Shown here: positions 11,253 through 23,348 of the stretch, in pieces
How the letters are laid out: each line of letters opens with the position of its first letter
Numbering within the stretch: position 1 is the first letter of the stretch
Source: Thamnidium elegans
Lineage: Eukaryota; Mucoromycota; Mucoromycetes; Mucorales; Mucoraceae
Length of the DNA stretch: 64,000 nucleotides
Direction: 5' to 3'
Assembly: GCA_025201345.1 (NCBI GenBank)
Contig: JAIXMG010000003.1
Location: 372,001-436,000 of the forward strand
The notes under the pieces: model-generated
Told to the model about the DNA's origin: nothing
The model's input: the letters and a program-made list of their open reading frames with translations, nothing else
Database searches by the model: none
Made by a program: the position numbers and the translations under genes

Positions 11253-14200
11253 ATGTTATTTCGAAAATCGCGTAAGAGAACAACCGATATAGAATCGGTC
11301 TCGACAGAAGAAGATACGCTTTTTAACGGATCGTCAAGACGTCAACTAGACAAACTTGAAATTTTAAAAGTAGACCCAATCGACAACCACAATTTTCAAG
11401 TGGAAAATATCAAACTACTAGACATATCCAGTAACAAAGAGTGGATGGCTTACGTTAGTTACAAACGAGACGAAACTAGTGAACGTGATCCGGATACGGA
11501 GGAAGTATACAACACATATTTAACCAGACGTAGATTCACATCTGTTGATATATATAATAGCGACAAAAAAATCATTCTGGAAAGAGGATGTCAAAAATTC
11601 AGTACTGAAGATGAACACTTTAGCGTCGATATTACTGCTTGTATTAAAACCGCTGGATCAAATCACTGCAAATTTCTGTCTATTTCTCATGACGGTTTAT
11701 ATATTGCTTTATCTTTTTATGAAAAAAATAACAAGGATCAAAAAAATGTCAACTGTTTTATTTTTGAAGTTTGTGATAAAGATATCAAGTTAAAATCTTC
11801 TCCAGAATGCAGTGGACGTGCTGTGTTCTTAAATGAAAAAAAGACATCTTTAGCCTTTATTGACGTAAAGACGTTAAGGTATGCGAACTTTTTATCTGGT
11901 ACATCTGACAAGACTACGCTTGATTTGAATATTTTTGAACCAGGAACTACCGGAGAAAGAAGTTTATTTCATAACTCTTATATTAAAAACTCCCCTTGGC
12001 TCGATTTTAAAGGAGAAAATGATGAAATAAAAAAGCTGATAACGCTTACTAGACATATCAAACACAATATTGTAACTACGCCTTTCGATGTTGGAATTGC
12101 CCGCACTTGGTCGATTAAAGAAAATGGTGTACGCTTGACTTCATTTGAAGCTAAAGGACAACATATTATGGCGTTCTCAAAAGATTATAAGTTTACTGCT
12201 GCTTATGTTGAAAGTAATGGATCAGTAAATGTTTATAACGTTAAAAGTGGTTTGCTAGTTTATCAACTAAAATCACAAAAAAACATTCCTGCTGTTAATT
12301 TTGAAGTCTCTCATATTCGTTTTTGTTATGGTGGTCGATATGTAGCCATGTCTGGGTGGGAAGATGACAAGGTGGTCTTTGAAATCTGGTATTTAGAAGC
12401 AGAAAAGTCTATATATAGAGAAAGTCAAGATGTTGGTGAGAGATCTTTTGAGTCTAAACAGCTCAAAGTATTTGAACCTTTTGTTGCGCGAGTATATAAT
12501 TTTAATGAAGAAAAATGTTTGATGGGATTCTACATGTCTAAAAACGGCAATAAACTCGAAACCAAATTTATGGAGCTACGTGTAGATAAAGAAAAAGACC
12601 CTGTTGCTATAAAATGGATTCAAAAGGCCATACCTATTGCTAATGCGAAATATGAAATATCGAATAATTTGCTTGATTTCGAACACCTTAAATGCGGTTA
12701 TATTGGAGAAATGAAATATCTGATTCGTTTCGGTAAGCATACTATTCAACTTTGGAGGATAAGTGGTGATAGCACTAAGGAAGATTCAATATGCGAACAG
12801 GATGAACTTCTTTATATAAGAGCCTACAAAGCACCTGATTATGGACGCGCCTATTCATTTCGTGACAACTGGAAAGTTTGTAATTTTAACAGTATCAAGT
12901 TTGTTGGAAATAATCCTTTAGGCAGATTAATAGTTAATATAAGAGACACATCCGATGAAAACAGTAGTGACGAAAATAGTTCCAAAATTTATCATACAGA
13001 GGAGATATTTTTACCGCTAGACAATGTTAATAGTGGAAGAAAATTTGACTACCATCAGCTAGAAAGTGCATGTCAAGGATTACACTACCTTTTTTTCGAC
13101 CGTGAAAAGGAGCCTGAGGTTCAAGTAAGATTATTCATAGATATGTTTATCAAATTAATAACTTTTCATTTCTAATAGGAAAATATGGCCAAACTACGAA
13201 GCAAAACCTTAAAACTCGTTATGTCAGCTATTAATAATATTTACGACAATTATAATTACTTTTCGACACTCTCTGGAAGCAAAGCACTTGTTATGCTAGC
13301 ATCCTTTAAAGAAGGTCGAGAAATAATAAAATTGCTTTTAATTAAAGACGTTCCTATCAGTATTTTTAGTTTTCACATACCTTCAGCAAAAATTAACAAT
13401 CAACGCCCAGAAGAAGTTGATAAAGCCATGGAATATTGGAAGGATTATTACTCAAAGCTGAAAGATAAACTTGGTTGTAATACCGAAAATAATATTGTAT
13501 CAACTGAAGTTACCGGAAATAATAATTCATCTAATGATGTTCTTAAAAATAAGATTATATACCGAAGTTCAGAAGAAGGAAGTGTTTCATCAGAGAAATA
13601 CGAAATGATGGCAACAAACGAAAATGTTTTAACGGTATTGATCGAAGAATCAAGCTATGATCTGTTCAAATTACTTTTTAATCGCATTCTGTTTGATTCC
13701 AAAAAATTGGGGCCGGGTTGTCTTTCAGCATTAACGGACGCTCTTGTGTTTCTTCAAGAAGAGGGTAATTCTGGTAAGTTAAATAAAATTTGGAAAATAA
13801 GTCATGGCGTAAATATTAACGATTCAATATTCAGATCTTTTATTATCGAGTAGTCAGAAGCTATCATACTTGAAAATTGAAGTGGAAAAACTAGGCATCT
13901 TAGGTTCTGAATTAAGCAATAACGTAAAAATAGACTCACCACAAAAAGAATATGTTGCTAATCTAAGGAATCTGGAATCTCACGCAATAAAAGAGCAACT
14001 TACGAAGTACAGTGGTTTCGAATCTTCGTTGCGTAACTATCAAGATAAATTATATTCGAGATACGAATATAGATTTTACATAAAGCGCATATATACATTC
14101 TTATTCAACGTAGTAGTTATTATCAAGTATCTTGTATGGAAGTATATTACCAAAGACTCCGAAGAAAAAAAGAAGGAATTATCTAATCTGTGTGTTATTC

Positions 14201-15793
14201 CTCTTCCACATTTCAACTCGTATAGTGATTTCCCAGAAGATCGACTTAAAAACAGTAAAAATAATAAAAACAACATTACTGGTAAAAACAACATTACTGG
14301 TAAAAACAACGAAAATAACGAAAATAGTGAAGATATTATTCCTTATAAAACAGAAAGCGCATTTACTAGAATTGCATCAAGTCAAAACGATAACAACATC
14401 TTTCGACAAGGTGATACTATTCTCGAAGTCTTACTGGAGTATAAATGGAAAATGTTTGCAAGAAAAAAGTTTGCTTTGATTTGTTTTATACATGCATTGT
14501 ATTATGCCAGTTATTCTACCGGTGTTTTGTTTTCTCGGACATTATATGTTAAGGGAGAAAACAATGAATTTGATATGAAACATCCAGGTCATATAGTTTC
14601 TTTGGCAGTTATGGGGGTTAGCTTAGTTGTGCTTGTCTATAAAGAATTACGGCAGTTTTTTAGTGGTCGTAGTAAGATGGCTTACGTCAACTCTGGTTAC
14701 AATTGGGTGGATGTAGCAGCATTTGGTTTTCCTGTACTTACAGTTCTGCAATCTTTACTGGGATGGAATTATTTTGTAAGGCAATATAAGAGTAAAAAAT
14801 TAATAATAACTGACAACATATATATGTATAGAATGAAGTTTGCAGCGTAACTACTTTAATTTTATGGCTGCACGGTATTTTGAGACTTCGAGTTATTTCG
14901 TATTTCGTAAGTGATGATAATATTTACTTACCATTACGATATCAGACGTTTTAATTCTTTTTTGTTACAGGGTGTTACTTTAGAGATTATTATTGAGCTA
15001 TTTAAAAACGTTTCTTCTGTACTTTTTATCATGTTACTTGTTATTATAGCATTTACCCAGGCATTTGTAGTACTTTTACGTATGGAGGAGGATGAGTATT
15101 TTCAAGATAATTTTTCTGGAAATTTTACAAGTAACACAACCGAAGGGCTTACAGGTAGCGCCAATGTTAGCGCAGATAACGGCTTTGTAAACTGGTTTAA
15201 AGCATTTTCGCAAGTTTGGTTTTTTATTTACGGTGTTTGGGACCCAGTCATAGAAGGCGAAGCAGGAGACAGTAAAATGCTCATGGCAATGTGCATTTTA
15301 TTTTCATTCATCACAGTGCTCATTTTCTTTAACATGGTTATGTAAGCTATAAAAAAAGTGTACGTATAAAAAAAAATCAATATCTTACTATTGTTTTATA
15401 TAAAGCGCTCTTATGTCGAGCACAGTTGAAGATGTGAAAAAAAGGGGAAAGAAAGTTTGGTAAGTTAACAGAAAGTTTATTTGTCGAATGGTACTAATGG
15501 ACGTTTGATATGTAGGGTTAGTCACTTTGCCGGTAAATATATACATGTATATCTAAATATTTATCTGCGATATCTAAGTATCTTATTTATTAGCTGTTGT
15601 ATCCGAGATTGAGCTATTGTGGTGTTCCAAAGAAGAGAAGCGTAGTAGAATAAACAATCCTACATATATATATTATATCGCAAACAGCGAAACGATATCG
15701 ACTCAAGAAAAGGAGCTCGAAAAGGAAACGAAGCAACTTTTACAAGAGCTTGGCGTTATTCCAAATGATATTAGTCGCCCCCTTACTAGTTAG
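11253..15793 (+). CDS. WD40-like/TRP-type ion channel, tandem copy 1
   Basis: Eight exons: 11253-13124, 13179-13773, 13835-14775, 14832-14906, 14971-15341, 15406-15459, 15516-15532, 15594-15793; all phases fit, giving 1374 residues. The N-terminal ~620 residues hold beta-propeller-like repeats (LLDISSNKEWMAYV, CKFLSISHDGLYIALSF, IMAFSKDYKFTAAYV with SVNVYNVKSGLLVY, SHIRFCYGGRYVAMSGW, YLIRFGKHTIQLW). A helical linker with FNSYSDFPEDR follows. The channel comprises S1 (FALICFIHALYYASYSTGVLF), S2, S3 (YNWVDVAAFGFP), S4 with LRLRV, S5 (VLFIMLLVIIAFTQAFVVLL), pore loop WFFIYGVWDPVIEGEAGDSK, S6 ending FFNMVIALMS and a TRP-like helix (KKRGKKVW). The S6-TRP region resembles TRPV channels, but no ankyrin repeats are seen. 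A cation channel of the plasma membrane or vacuole is inferred. The start is the first ATG in frame. Confidence 0.8.
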
Positions 15794-16712
15794 TCGCTTT
15801 CTTTTCATTTTCCCCCTTTTTTTTCAAAAAGAAACATGGTTATCATCTTTATATAAAAAAACGCGGAATAAAAGCCCGACAGGTTTTTGTTTTCAAGAGC
15901 TTTAACGCTGACGTCCATATTGGCCGTTCTATCCTCTCAAAGAGATAATATTATAGGAAAGTCCAAAGGGCGAAGTGAGGTAAGCGACTAGTTTTTTATA
16001 CTAGAATTTTGAATCAATAGTATGAGTATGTAACTATGTGATGTTTATTAACAATGAATTGGTAAAGTGGCAATCAGCAAGATCTTCGTCCTGTGTATAC
16101 GCGTGGCGCAATTCAAAACAAACAAACAAAATATAAAGCTAAAGTACAGTTTAAAAGGTCACATTATATATTACCTTAACTATAAAACATGCGGCACATG
16201 TTATATGTTGGAAAGCTCATCATATACCAGATATAAACATGTTATACTCAGTTGCGGTAGATGAATAAAGGTATCGTCGAACTATCCATCCAAAAATATT
16301 TTACTATAGGTATTTGAGTAATCAATATGTAACATAAGTGTATCCGCCGGATGATATATCTAATAGAGTCTTTTTCTTTGGACTGCCCGAGAAGTCGAAT
16401 ATAATGTATTCATAGTTGTCCAAGGTACAAGAACTTTGAAGAAAAATGCAGATTATCCTTAATTACTATAATGAATGCGAAAGATAAATAGAGTCTCATA
16501 TACGTAAACTATAAAATACTCATTAACATCATAGAGTAAACGTCTTCATCAAAGTATATGATTTTACTACATGAGGTTATATACATATTAGGCAGTCGCC
16601 ATTATAAAAGTGCAAACAAACATTATACTTTTCTCCCCTTTTACTCCTTTCTTCTTTTTTTTTTTATATTGATATTCTCTTTCTTAAAGATCGTTAAACT
16701 TTATATTGCAGT
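15794..16712. other. Intergenic region between TRP-like copies 1 and 2
   Basis: AT-rich spacer with no supported gene. The motif tatattgcag directly before the ATG of copy 2 looks like a 3' splice acceptor, so a 5'-UTR exon could lie within this spacer. Confidence 0.4.
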
Positions 16713-19700
16713 ATGTCGGGAAAAGAAGAGAGCATCATCCATATAAATGAAGAGCATTATGATGGTGATACAGATGAAGTAATGTTGCTAGATATATCCA
16801 GTAACAAACAATGGATGGCCTATGTCGCTTATAACTTTAGCATCACAAATGATGATCAATCTAATAACACTCAACCTGATACTGTTGCGAGTAGAAAAAA
16901 ACTAGTTTTAACTCGACGTACGTTTACCGCAACTGACGAAACAACCGGCATAGAAGAGCTAGGTTATAACGGTGATCCAGTAGAAATACCTTATGAAATA
17001 TCCTGGACCCATATTACAGATGATGTAATGCCTGCACAAGCATTTAACTGTAGATTTTTGTCTATATCAAATGATGGAATATATGTTGCTTTGTCCTTCT
17101 TAGAAATAGATTCAGACAGGGATAGACCTTGCGAGAATTCAAAAAACCTCAATTGTTTTATTTTCGAAGTAAATGGAGATTCATTTAAACCAGCCATTAA
17201 AATGAAATGTCAAGGACGCGCAGTTTTTTTGAACAGAAAAGGATCAACTTTAGCAATAATTAGCAAGAAGACGATCGAAGTTTATGAAGATTTTTCAAAA
17301 AATAGAACTGTAACATATGTGTTCCGATTATCATCTTTCTATTCGAATTCTATACGCTCTTGTGAAACAGTCAATATACAAAAAACATACGTTCATAATA
17401 CTTCTTGGTTTAATATGCCTCGAAACAAAAAAACCTCCAATATAGAAACACTTGTTACATTTACGAGGCATATACGCCATAATATACTGACAACGCCCTT
17501 CACTAGCAATGGTGTTGTTCGTATCTGGTCTCTTTTAGAAGATGGTGCTCGACTAACATCTTTCCCTGCTCTAAAACAACACGTTATGGCTTTTTCTAAA
17601 AATTACAAATATGCTGCGGCTTATGTGGAGGATAGTCGATCTGTAAATGTTTATAATGTTAAAAGTGGTCTCTTGGTGTACCGTTTAAAATCAAGAGATA
17701 AGAGTGATGCTACATTTTTTAAGATTTCTCATATTCGTTTTTGTTATGATGCAAGATATGTAGCCATGTCAGGACTGGAAGACGATAGTAAGGTGGTATT
17801 TGAAGTTTGGTATGTAGAAGCCGAAAGATCCATTTATAAGATAGTCAAAACGATTATCAAACAAGTAGACACAGAAGAAGAGATTGCTGATCTAAGAAGA
17901 GTAGAGCCTTTCGTAAGAAGAGGAATGAAGAACGATAAAAAGTGTTTGAAGGGATATTATACATCTTACCCGAACAGAAAAATGACAATTATGTGTGTAG
18001 AATTAGACATTGATAGAATTTCTGAGGACAATAATATAAATTGGGAAAGTAGCACAAAACCTGAAATCAAGAATAAATTCGAAATAGAAAATGGTTTGAA
18101 AAACTTCCATGGTCTCAAATGTCGTTATATCGAGGTTGAAAATAAAAAATACCTTCTTCGTTTTGGTAAACATACTGTGCAACTTTGGGATGTAGATTCA
18201 AAAAGCGATGAAAGTAGTTTGATAACAAAAGACGACAATCTTCTTTACATAAGAGCGTACAAGGGTCCTGATTATGGCATAGAGTATTCCTTTCGCGAGA
18301 CATGGGAAATTTCTGGATTTGATAGTATTAGATATACTGACGGCAATCATTATGGAAGATTAATAGTAAATATAAGAAGACCAGAAGATGATAACATAAG
18401 CATATATCACACGGAAGAAATTTTTCTATCCCTAGACGAATTGTTCCCATCAACAGTCAAAGAAGTTACTGTTGATGACCAAAAAAATAGATTTGACTAC
18501 CATAAACTAGAAAGCGCCTGCCAAGCGTTACATTATCTTTTTATGGGAGAATATAGCGGAAATAGTAATAACGTAAGTAATTTTTATCTTTAACTATTTA
18601 ATGGTATTCATTAATATCACCTTTATTTTTAGACCAATTTGATTTTATTACAAGAAAAAACGAACAAAATTATTGAATCTGCTGTATGTAATATCAAACC
18701 TGACTCCAATTTCTTTTCAACAATTGCTGGTAGTAGAACATTGGCTATGTTGGCATCATTTAAAGAAGGCAGGGTAGTCATCAAATCAATTATGGCTAGA
18801 AGGGTCCCTATTAGTATTTTCGGTTATGCTAGAACTAGACCTAAAAAAGATCAAGATGAACTTCTTAATATACATAGGTCTTGTACAACTGATACTTTTA
18901 GTGAGTCGAATATGCCTGATCCAACAAGTGAAGAAATTTTTTATCGATCTTCACCACGCAGAAACGTCTCTAAAAACATTCACAAAACAAAAATGATCGC
19001 TTCTAAAGAAAACGTCTTGACTGTATTAATTGATGAACAAATCCATGACTTGTACACATTAATATTCAATTGCATCCTAGCAGATTCGAGAAAACTAGGC
19101 CCTGGTTGCCTCTCGTCATTAACGGACGCTCTCTTATACCTTCAAGGGCGAGGAAATTATAGTAAGTTTAACACGCAAAAAAAGGGGCGAAGGGAATACA
19201 GAATATAATAAGTAATCAAAATTCCATAGAGCTTTTACTTTCGAGTAGTGCAAAATTATCGTATTTAGCTGTGGAAAAAAAAAAGTTGGGTATTTTACAG
19301 CATGAATTTGAAGAAATGGCTGACGCTAAAGTGTTAGAAAAAAAACATATCACAGATACTGAAAATTTGGAGGCACATGCAACTATGGAACAAATCAAGA
19401 TGTATAAAGGGTCTTGGCTCCATGTGTATCATTTACGCAAGAAATTTTTACAATGGTTGAATTTGGGTAGTACCATTGAATATATAGAAAAAGAATACAA
19501 TGTTAACATAAGAGGTCGCTGGAGGAAAATTCCCTTAGAAGAAAAAAGAGAGCTTGATAAATTAAGTAGTGTATGCGTAGTGCCTATCACTCATTTTAAT
19601 TCTTACAACAATCTCCCCGAAGACAGACCTAGAGCCGATTATTCCGATGTTGGCCCAGATAAAGACGTATATTATAGGGAAGAGAGTGCTTTTGTTCGTG

Positions 19701-21161
19701 TCGCATTAGACCAGCATATTAGTGATATGTTTCAACAAGGCGATATTGTACTTGAGCTCCTGCTAAAATATAAATGGCAACATTTCGCCAGATCAAAGTT
19801 TATTTTGATTTGCCTTATTCACGCAATATATTATGTGAGTTACTGTACAGGCGTTTTATTTGCTCCGGAACTATATGGTCAAAACTTGGAAAATAAGTTC
19901 ATCTTGGAAAATTCTGGTCAAATTGTTTCAATTGTGTTGATGCTTACTAGTCTTTTAATACTTATTATACAAGAAGCTCGTCAGTTTTCCCAAAAGAATG
20001 ATAAACTTAATTATTTTTTCTCGGGCTACAATTGGATTGACATAAGTGCATTCGTACTTCCTTTATTTACACTTATACAATTGTGTCTTAATTGGCCTCA
20101 ATTTGTAAGTTTAACATAATCATAAGATATACTTTCTAAATAACTAAATTATTCTTTATATGTATATATAGGTTGAAGTATGTAGTGTATCAACTTTGGT
20201 TTTATGGACGCATGCTATTTTAAGACTTCGCGTGATTTCGCATTTTGTAAGTAGTTATGCAGCAGAGAAGAATCTATAAAATGTTAATTTTTTATTATAC
20301 ACCTAGGGTATTACTCTGGAGACTATTATTCAACTGTCAAAAAAAGTGGCACCTATGCTATTAATTATGTTACTTGTAGTCCTTGCCTTCACCCAATCTT
20401 ACATTGTGTTATTACGTTTACACCCGGATGATTATTTTCGAGACACCTTTTCAGGAACTTTTTTGAGTGAAAATAGCCCAGAAGGATTGAATGGTATAGT
20501 TGAGTATGCAACATCTACCAACAACGGTTTTGTTAACTGTTTCGTCGCATTTTATAATGTCTGGCTTTTTATTTATGGTGTATGGGACCCAATTGTCCAA
20601 GGAGACGCAGGTAGTAGTAAAATGGTGATGGTCATGTCAATCGTATTTTCCTTAATTGCTGTCTTAATTTTTTTTAACATGGTGATGTAAGTTGTGCAAA
20701 TTTCTTTTATTTTCATATTAATGTTTACTTAATCATTACGTGTGTAAAAGTGCTATCATGTCAAGTGCGGTAGAAGAGGTAGACAGCCATGGAAAGAAAG
20801 TGTGGTAAGTTGAGTATGAATTATGAATTGAATCCCACTAATATTCTCATTTAGGATTAGCCATTTTACAGGTAAAAATAAGTATAATCCCTAATCTACT
20901 ACAGAAACTTACGGTCCCTCCCCCCCCCCCTTTTTTTTTACCACTTTAGATGTAGTATCCGAAATTGAGCTCTTATGGTGCTTCAGAGACGAAAAATATA
21001 GTCGAAAAAATAATCCTACGTGCTTATACTATTTAGCAAGCAAGGAAAGTATATTAGAGCATAAAATAAAACTAGAAGAAGAAACCAATGAACTTTTTAA
21101 AAAGCTATGCGGTTTTTCTGAAACTTCCAAAGTTACCCCCATCTTGGAACAGACAAAATAA
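16713..21161 (+). CDS. WD40-like/TRP-type ion channel, tandem copy 2
   Basis: Eight exons: 16713-18572, 18633-19161, 19230-20104, 20172-20246, 20307-20686, 20751-20804, 20855-20871, 20950-21161; all phases fit, giving 1333 residues. The architecture equals copy 1: propeller-like N-terminus (VMAFSKNYKYAAAYV, ISHIRFCYDARYVAMSG, YLLRFGKHTVQLWDV), linker with FNSYNNLPEDR, then S1 (FILICLIHAIYYVSYCTGVLF), S4 (LWTHAILRLRVIS), S5 (LLIMLLVVLAFTQSYIVLL), pore loop WLFIYGVWDPIVQGDAGSSK, and S6 ending FFNMVIAIMS. A coiled C-terminal tail (HKIKLEEETNELFKKL) may mediate assembly. Exons 4, 6 and 7 are exactly 75, 54 and 17 bases as in the other copies. It is the closest relative of pseudogene copy 3. Ligand and ion selectivity are unknown. 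Confidence 0.82.
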
Positions 21162-22354
21162 CAAGCATTGTCAAAAGCTTAAATAAATAGTAGCTGTAAT
21201 TGTGTGGCCGCATTATTCTTAAAAAATAAAATACATACCAGTCAACCCCCCCCCCCCTTTTTTTTCTATTCTCTTTTTTTTCTGTTGTCCGGTATAACAT
21301 GATATTGAGCGCGGAAATTCATGACTTGAAGATCGCCCTCTATTAAATAAGTATTCTTCTGTTTCTCCTCGAATTAATATCGGTGACCCTAATCATGAGA
21401 TACAACTACTTGACATATTGAGCAACAAAAAATGGATAGCTTATGTCACTTATTATGATGATGGTAACGCAGAAGCGGTATCAAATGAACAGAATAATTA
21501 TGATAGTAGAAATATATTCATAGCTCGACAAAGGTTTACCGCAGTGGACCAAGAACCTCAATTCGAAAAAATGGGCTTCAGTGGCAACATTGTATTACAG
21601 TCCACTGATCTGAAACGCTCTAGTATCAAAATAACAAAACATATAAATGATGATAAAGGAACTCACTGTAAATTTCTGTCTATTTCAAACCACGGAAAAT
21701 AAGTTGCTATATCTTTCTACGAGAAAGCTTCTAAACGCAAACGCTTTACAAATCTCGATTGTCTTATTTTTGATATGGATGAGGAGTTGCCTGATCCCCA
21801 GAAATAAAATGCCAAGGACGTGCTGTTTTTTGAACCAAGAAGAAAAAGAAAAGTATACTTTAGCAATTGTTAAATAGTAAAAACATATTAGAAATTTATG
21901 CCAAGTTCCCGGAAATAAAAACAGTTACCTGTATGTTTGATTTATCGAGTTTCTATACGGTTGGTCAACGGTCTTGCTCAACAGTCAGTAAGCAAGAGTC
22001 ATATATTAGTAATGCTTCCTGGGCCACTATTTACCGTAGTCCCTATGATGGGCGTGATATGGAAACTATATCATGAAATTTACTAGTCATATACGTCACA
22101 ATATATTAATAATGCTCTTTGAAGGCGAAAGTATTGTTCGTATCTGGTCAATTTTAGATAAGGGTGCCAGATTCAGCTAAAAACCAACATATTATGGCTC
22201 ATTCCACAGGCTACAATTATGCAGCAGCTTATGCCAATAATACTCGGTCTGTAAATGTTTATAATGTTAAAAGTGGTCTTTTGGTGTATCGTTTGAAATC
22301 AAGAGAAATGAGTGACGCTAAAGAATTTTAATTTTCTCATATTCGTTTTTGTTA

Positions 22355-23348
22355 CGGTTTTCTTAGGGACCATGGCGCAAATCTTTCGGACCACAGGGGA
22401 GTGTACATAGGGTAACTTGGATCGGGTGTCCTGTGGTCCGAAAAAATAACTACGTGCACTCCCGTGGCCCGAGAAAGTTTTGGTCCCTGAACTGCGTCAA
22501 AACAAAAGTTTAAAAGTTCAATGATGATAGGTATAGGAATGTCAAGAAAGATATGCCCTTAGAGTGTGAATCCAAAAGGAGCATGTATGTAAATACTTTG
22601 GTTTCGATGTTGCCAGCCTAGAAAGGAGCATCAAATCAGATATGTATGAGTATAGAAGAACGAGCATGTCTATTTGGTTTGACTATCTTGGCTGTGTTCA
22701 AGCAGTTGCAGATACTTACAACATACCTGTATGTACATATCCTGACGCCGGAAATAAAAGACGTCTTTATGAAACACTCACTATTTTGCCACTTAAGGTT
22801 ACTATAAAACCAAAAGTAAAAGTACGGCCACACCACCTTCAAATTATAAAAAATGCACACTGGATAGCTGTCGAGTTCGGCCATAGGCGTATGTCATATC
22901 CTTCTGTTAGCCATATGTACTTCCAGGTAGACGAATCCTATGCTACATTGTTTAAATCGACATGGAATCCCTTTGGGCAATTTCCCAAACATACAGAAGG
23001 AAAGACTTTTGATGCAGAAAAAGACGAGCTTGTTGTAATCGAATCTTCCGATGAAGAATAATAACTTTTCCTCTTAATAAACTACCTTATTTTCTTTATA
23101 TTTTCAGAGAAAGATAATAAAATACGAAGTATAGTATGAATGCTAAGCGTAAAAAATAATTTTAAATATTTTATGATGTGTATAAGTAATATAAAATAAC
23201 AAAAATAAAATAACGAATATCAATTAAACAACTCTAATGTTTTAGTTTTGTTTGATAACGCTTGGACCACGGGGCACCCGATCCAAGTTACCCTATGTAC
23301 ACTCCCCCGTGTTCCGAAAGATTTGCGCCGTAGTCCCTAAGAAAACCG
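22355..23348 (+). mobile_element. MULE-like non-autonomous element with OTU-like frame, inserted in TRP pseudogene
   Basis: Near-identical terminal inverted repeats of about 85 bases (22355-22439 and 23264-23348) begin CGGTTTTCTTAGGGAC. They are flanked by a perfect 9-base target duplication TTTTTGTTA (22346-22354 and 23349-23357). Long TIRs with 9-bp duplications are the hallmark of Mutator-like elements. The site is within exon 1 of TRP-like copy 3; removing the element plus one duplication restores the sequence seen in copy 2 (cgtttttgttatgatg). It encodes no transposase, only the OTU-like frame, so mobilisation in trans is inferred. Confidence 0.85.
22570..23061 (+). CDS. OTU-like cysteine protease fragment carried by the MULE-like element
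   Basis: The frame is open from just after the stop at 22567 to TAA at 23059-23061; the first ATG is at 22585-22642 depending on frame choice, and 22642 gives 139 residues. The text FGFDVASLERSIKSDMYEY, then WFDYLGCVQAVADTYNIPV, then HWIAVEFG fits the C-terminal half of OTU domains seen in fungal and plant transposon-linked proteins, including the conserved His of an H-W/F motif. The N-terminal catalytic block (DGNC-type) is not visible, so this is probably a truncated, inactive domain. An acidic tail (VVIESSDEE) ends it. The OTU assignment is by pattern memory. Confidence 0.45.
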   Translation: MQKEHVCKYFGFDVASLERSIKSDMYEYRRTSMSIWFDYLGCVQAVADTYNIPVCTYPDAGNKRRLYETLTILPLKVTIKPKVKVRPHHLQIIKNAHWIAVEFGHRRMSYPSVSHMYFQVDESYATLFKSTWNPFGQFPKHTEGKTFDAEKDELVVIESSDEE

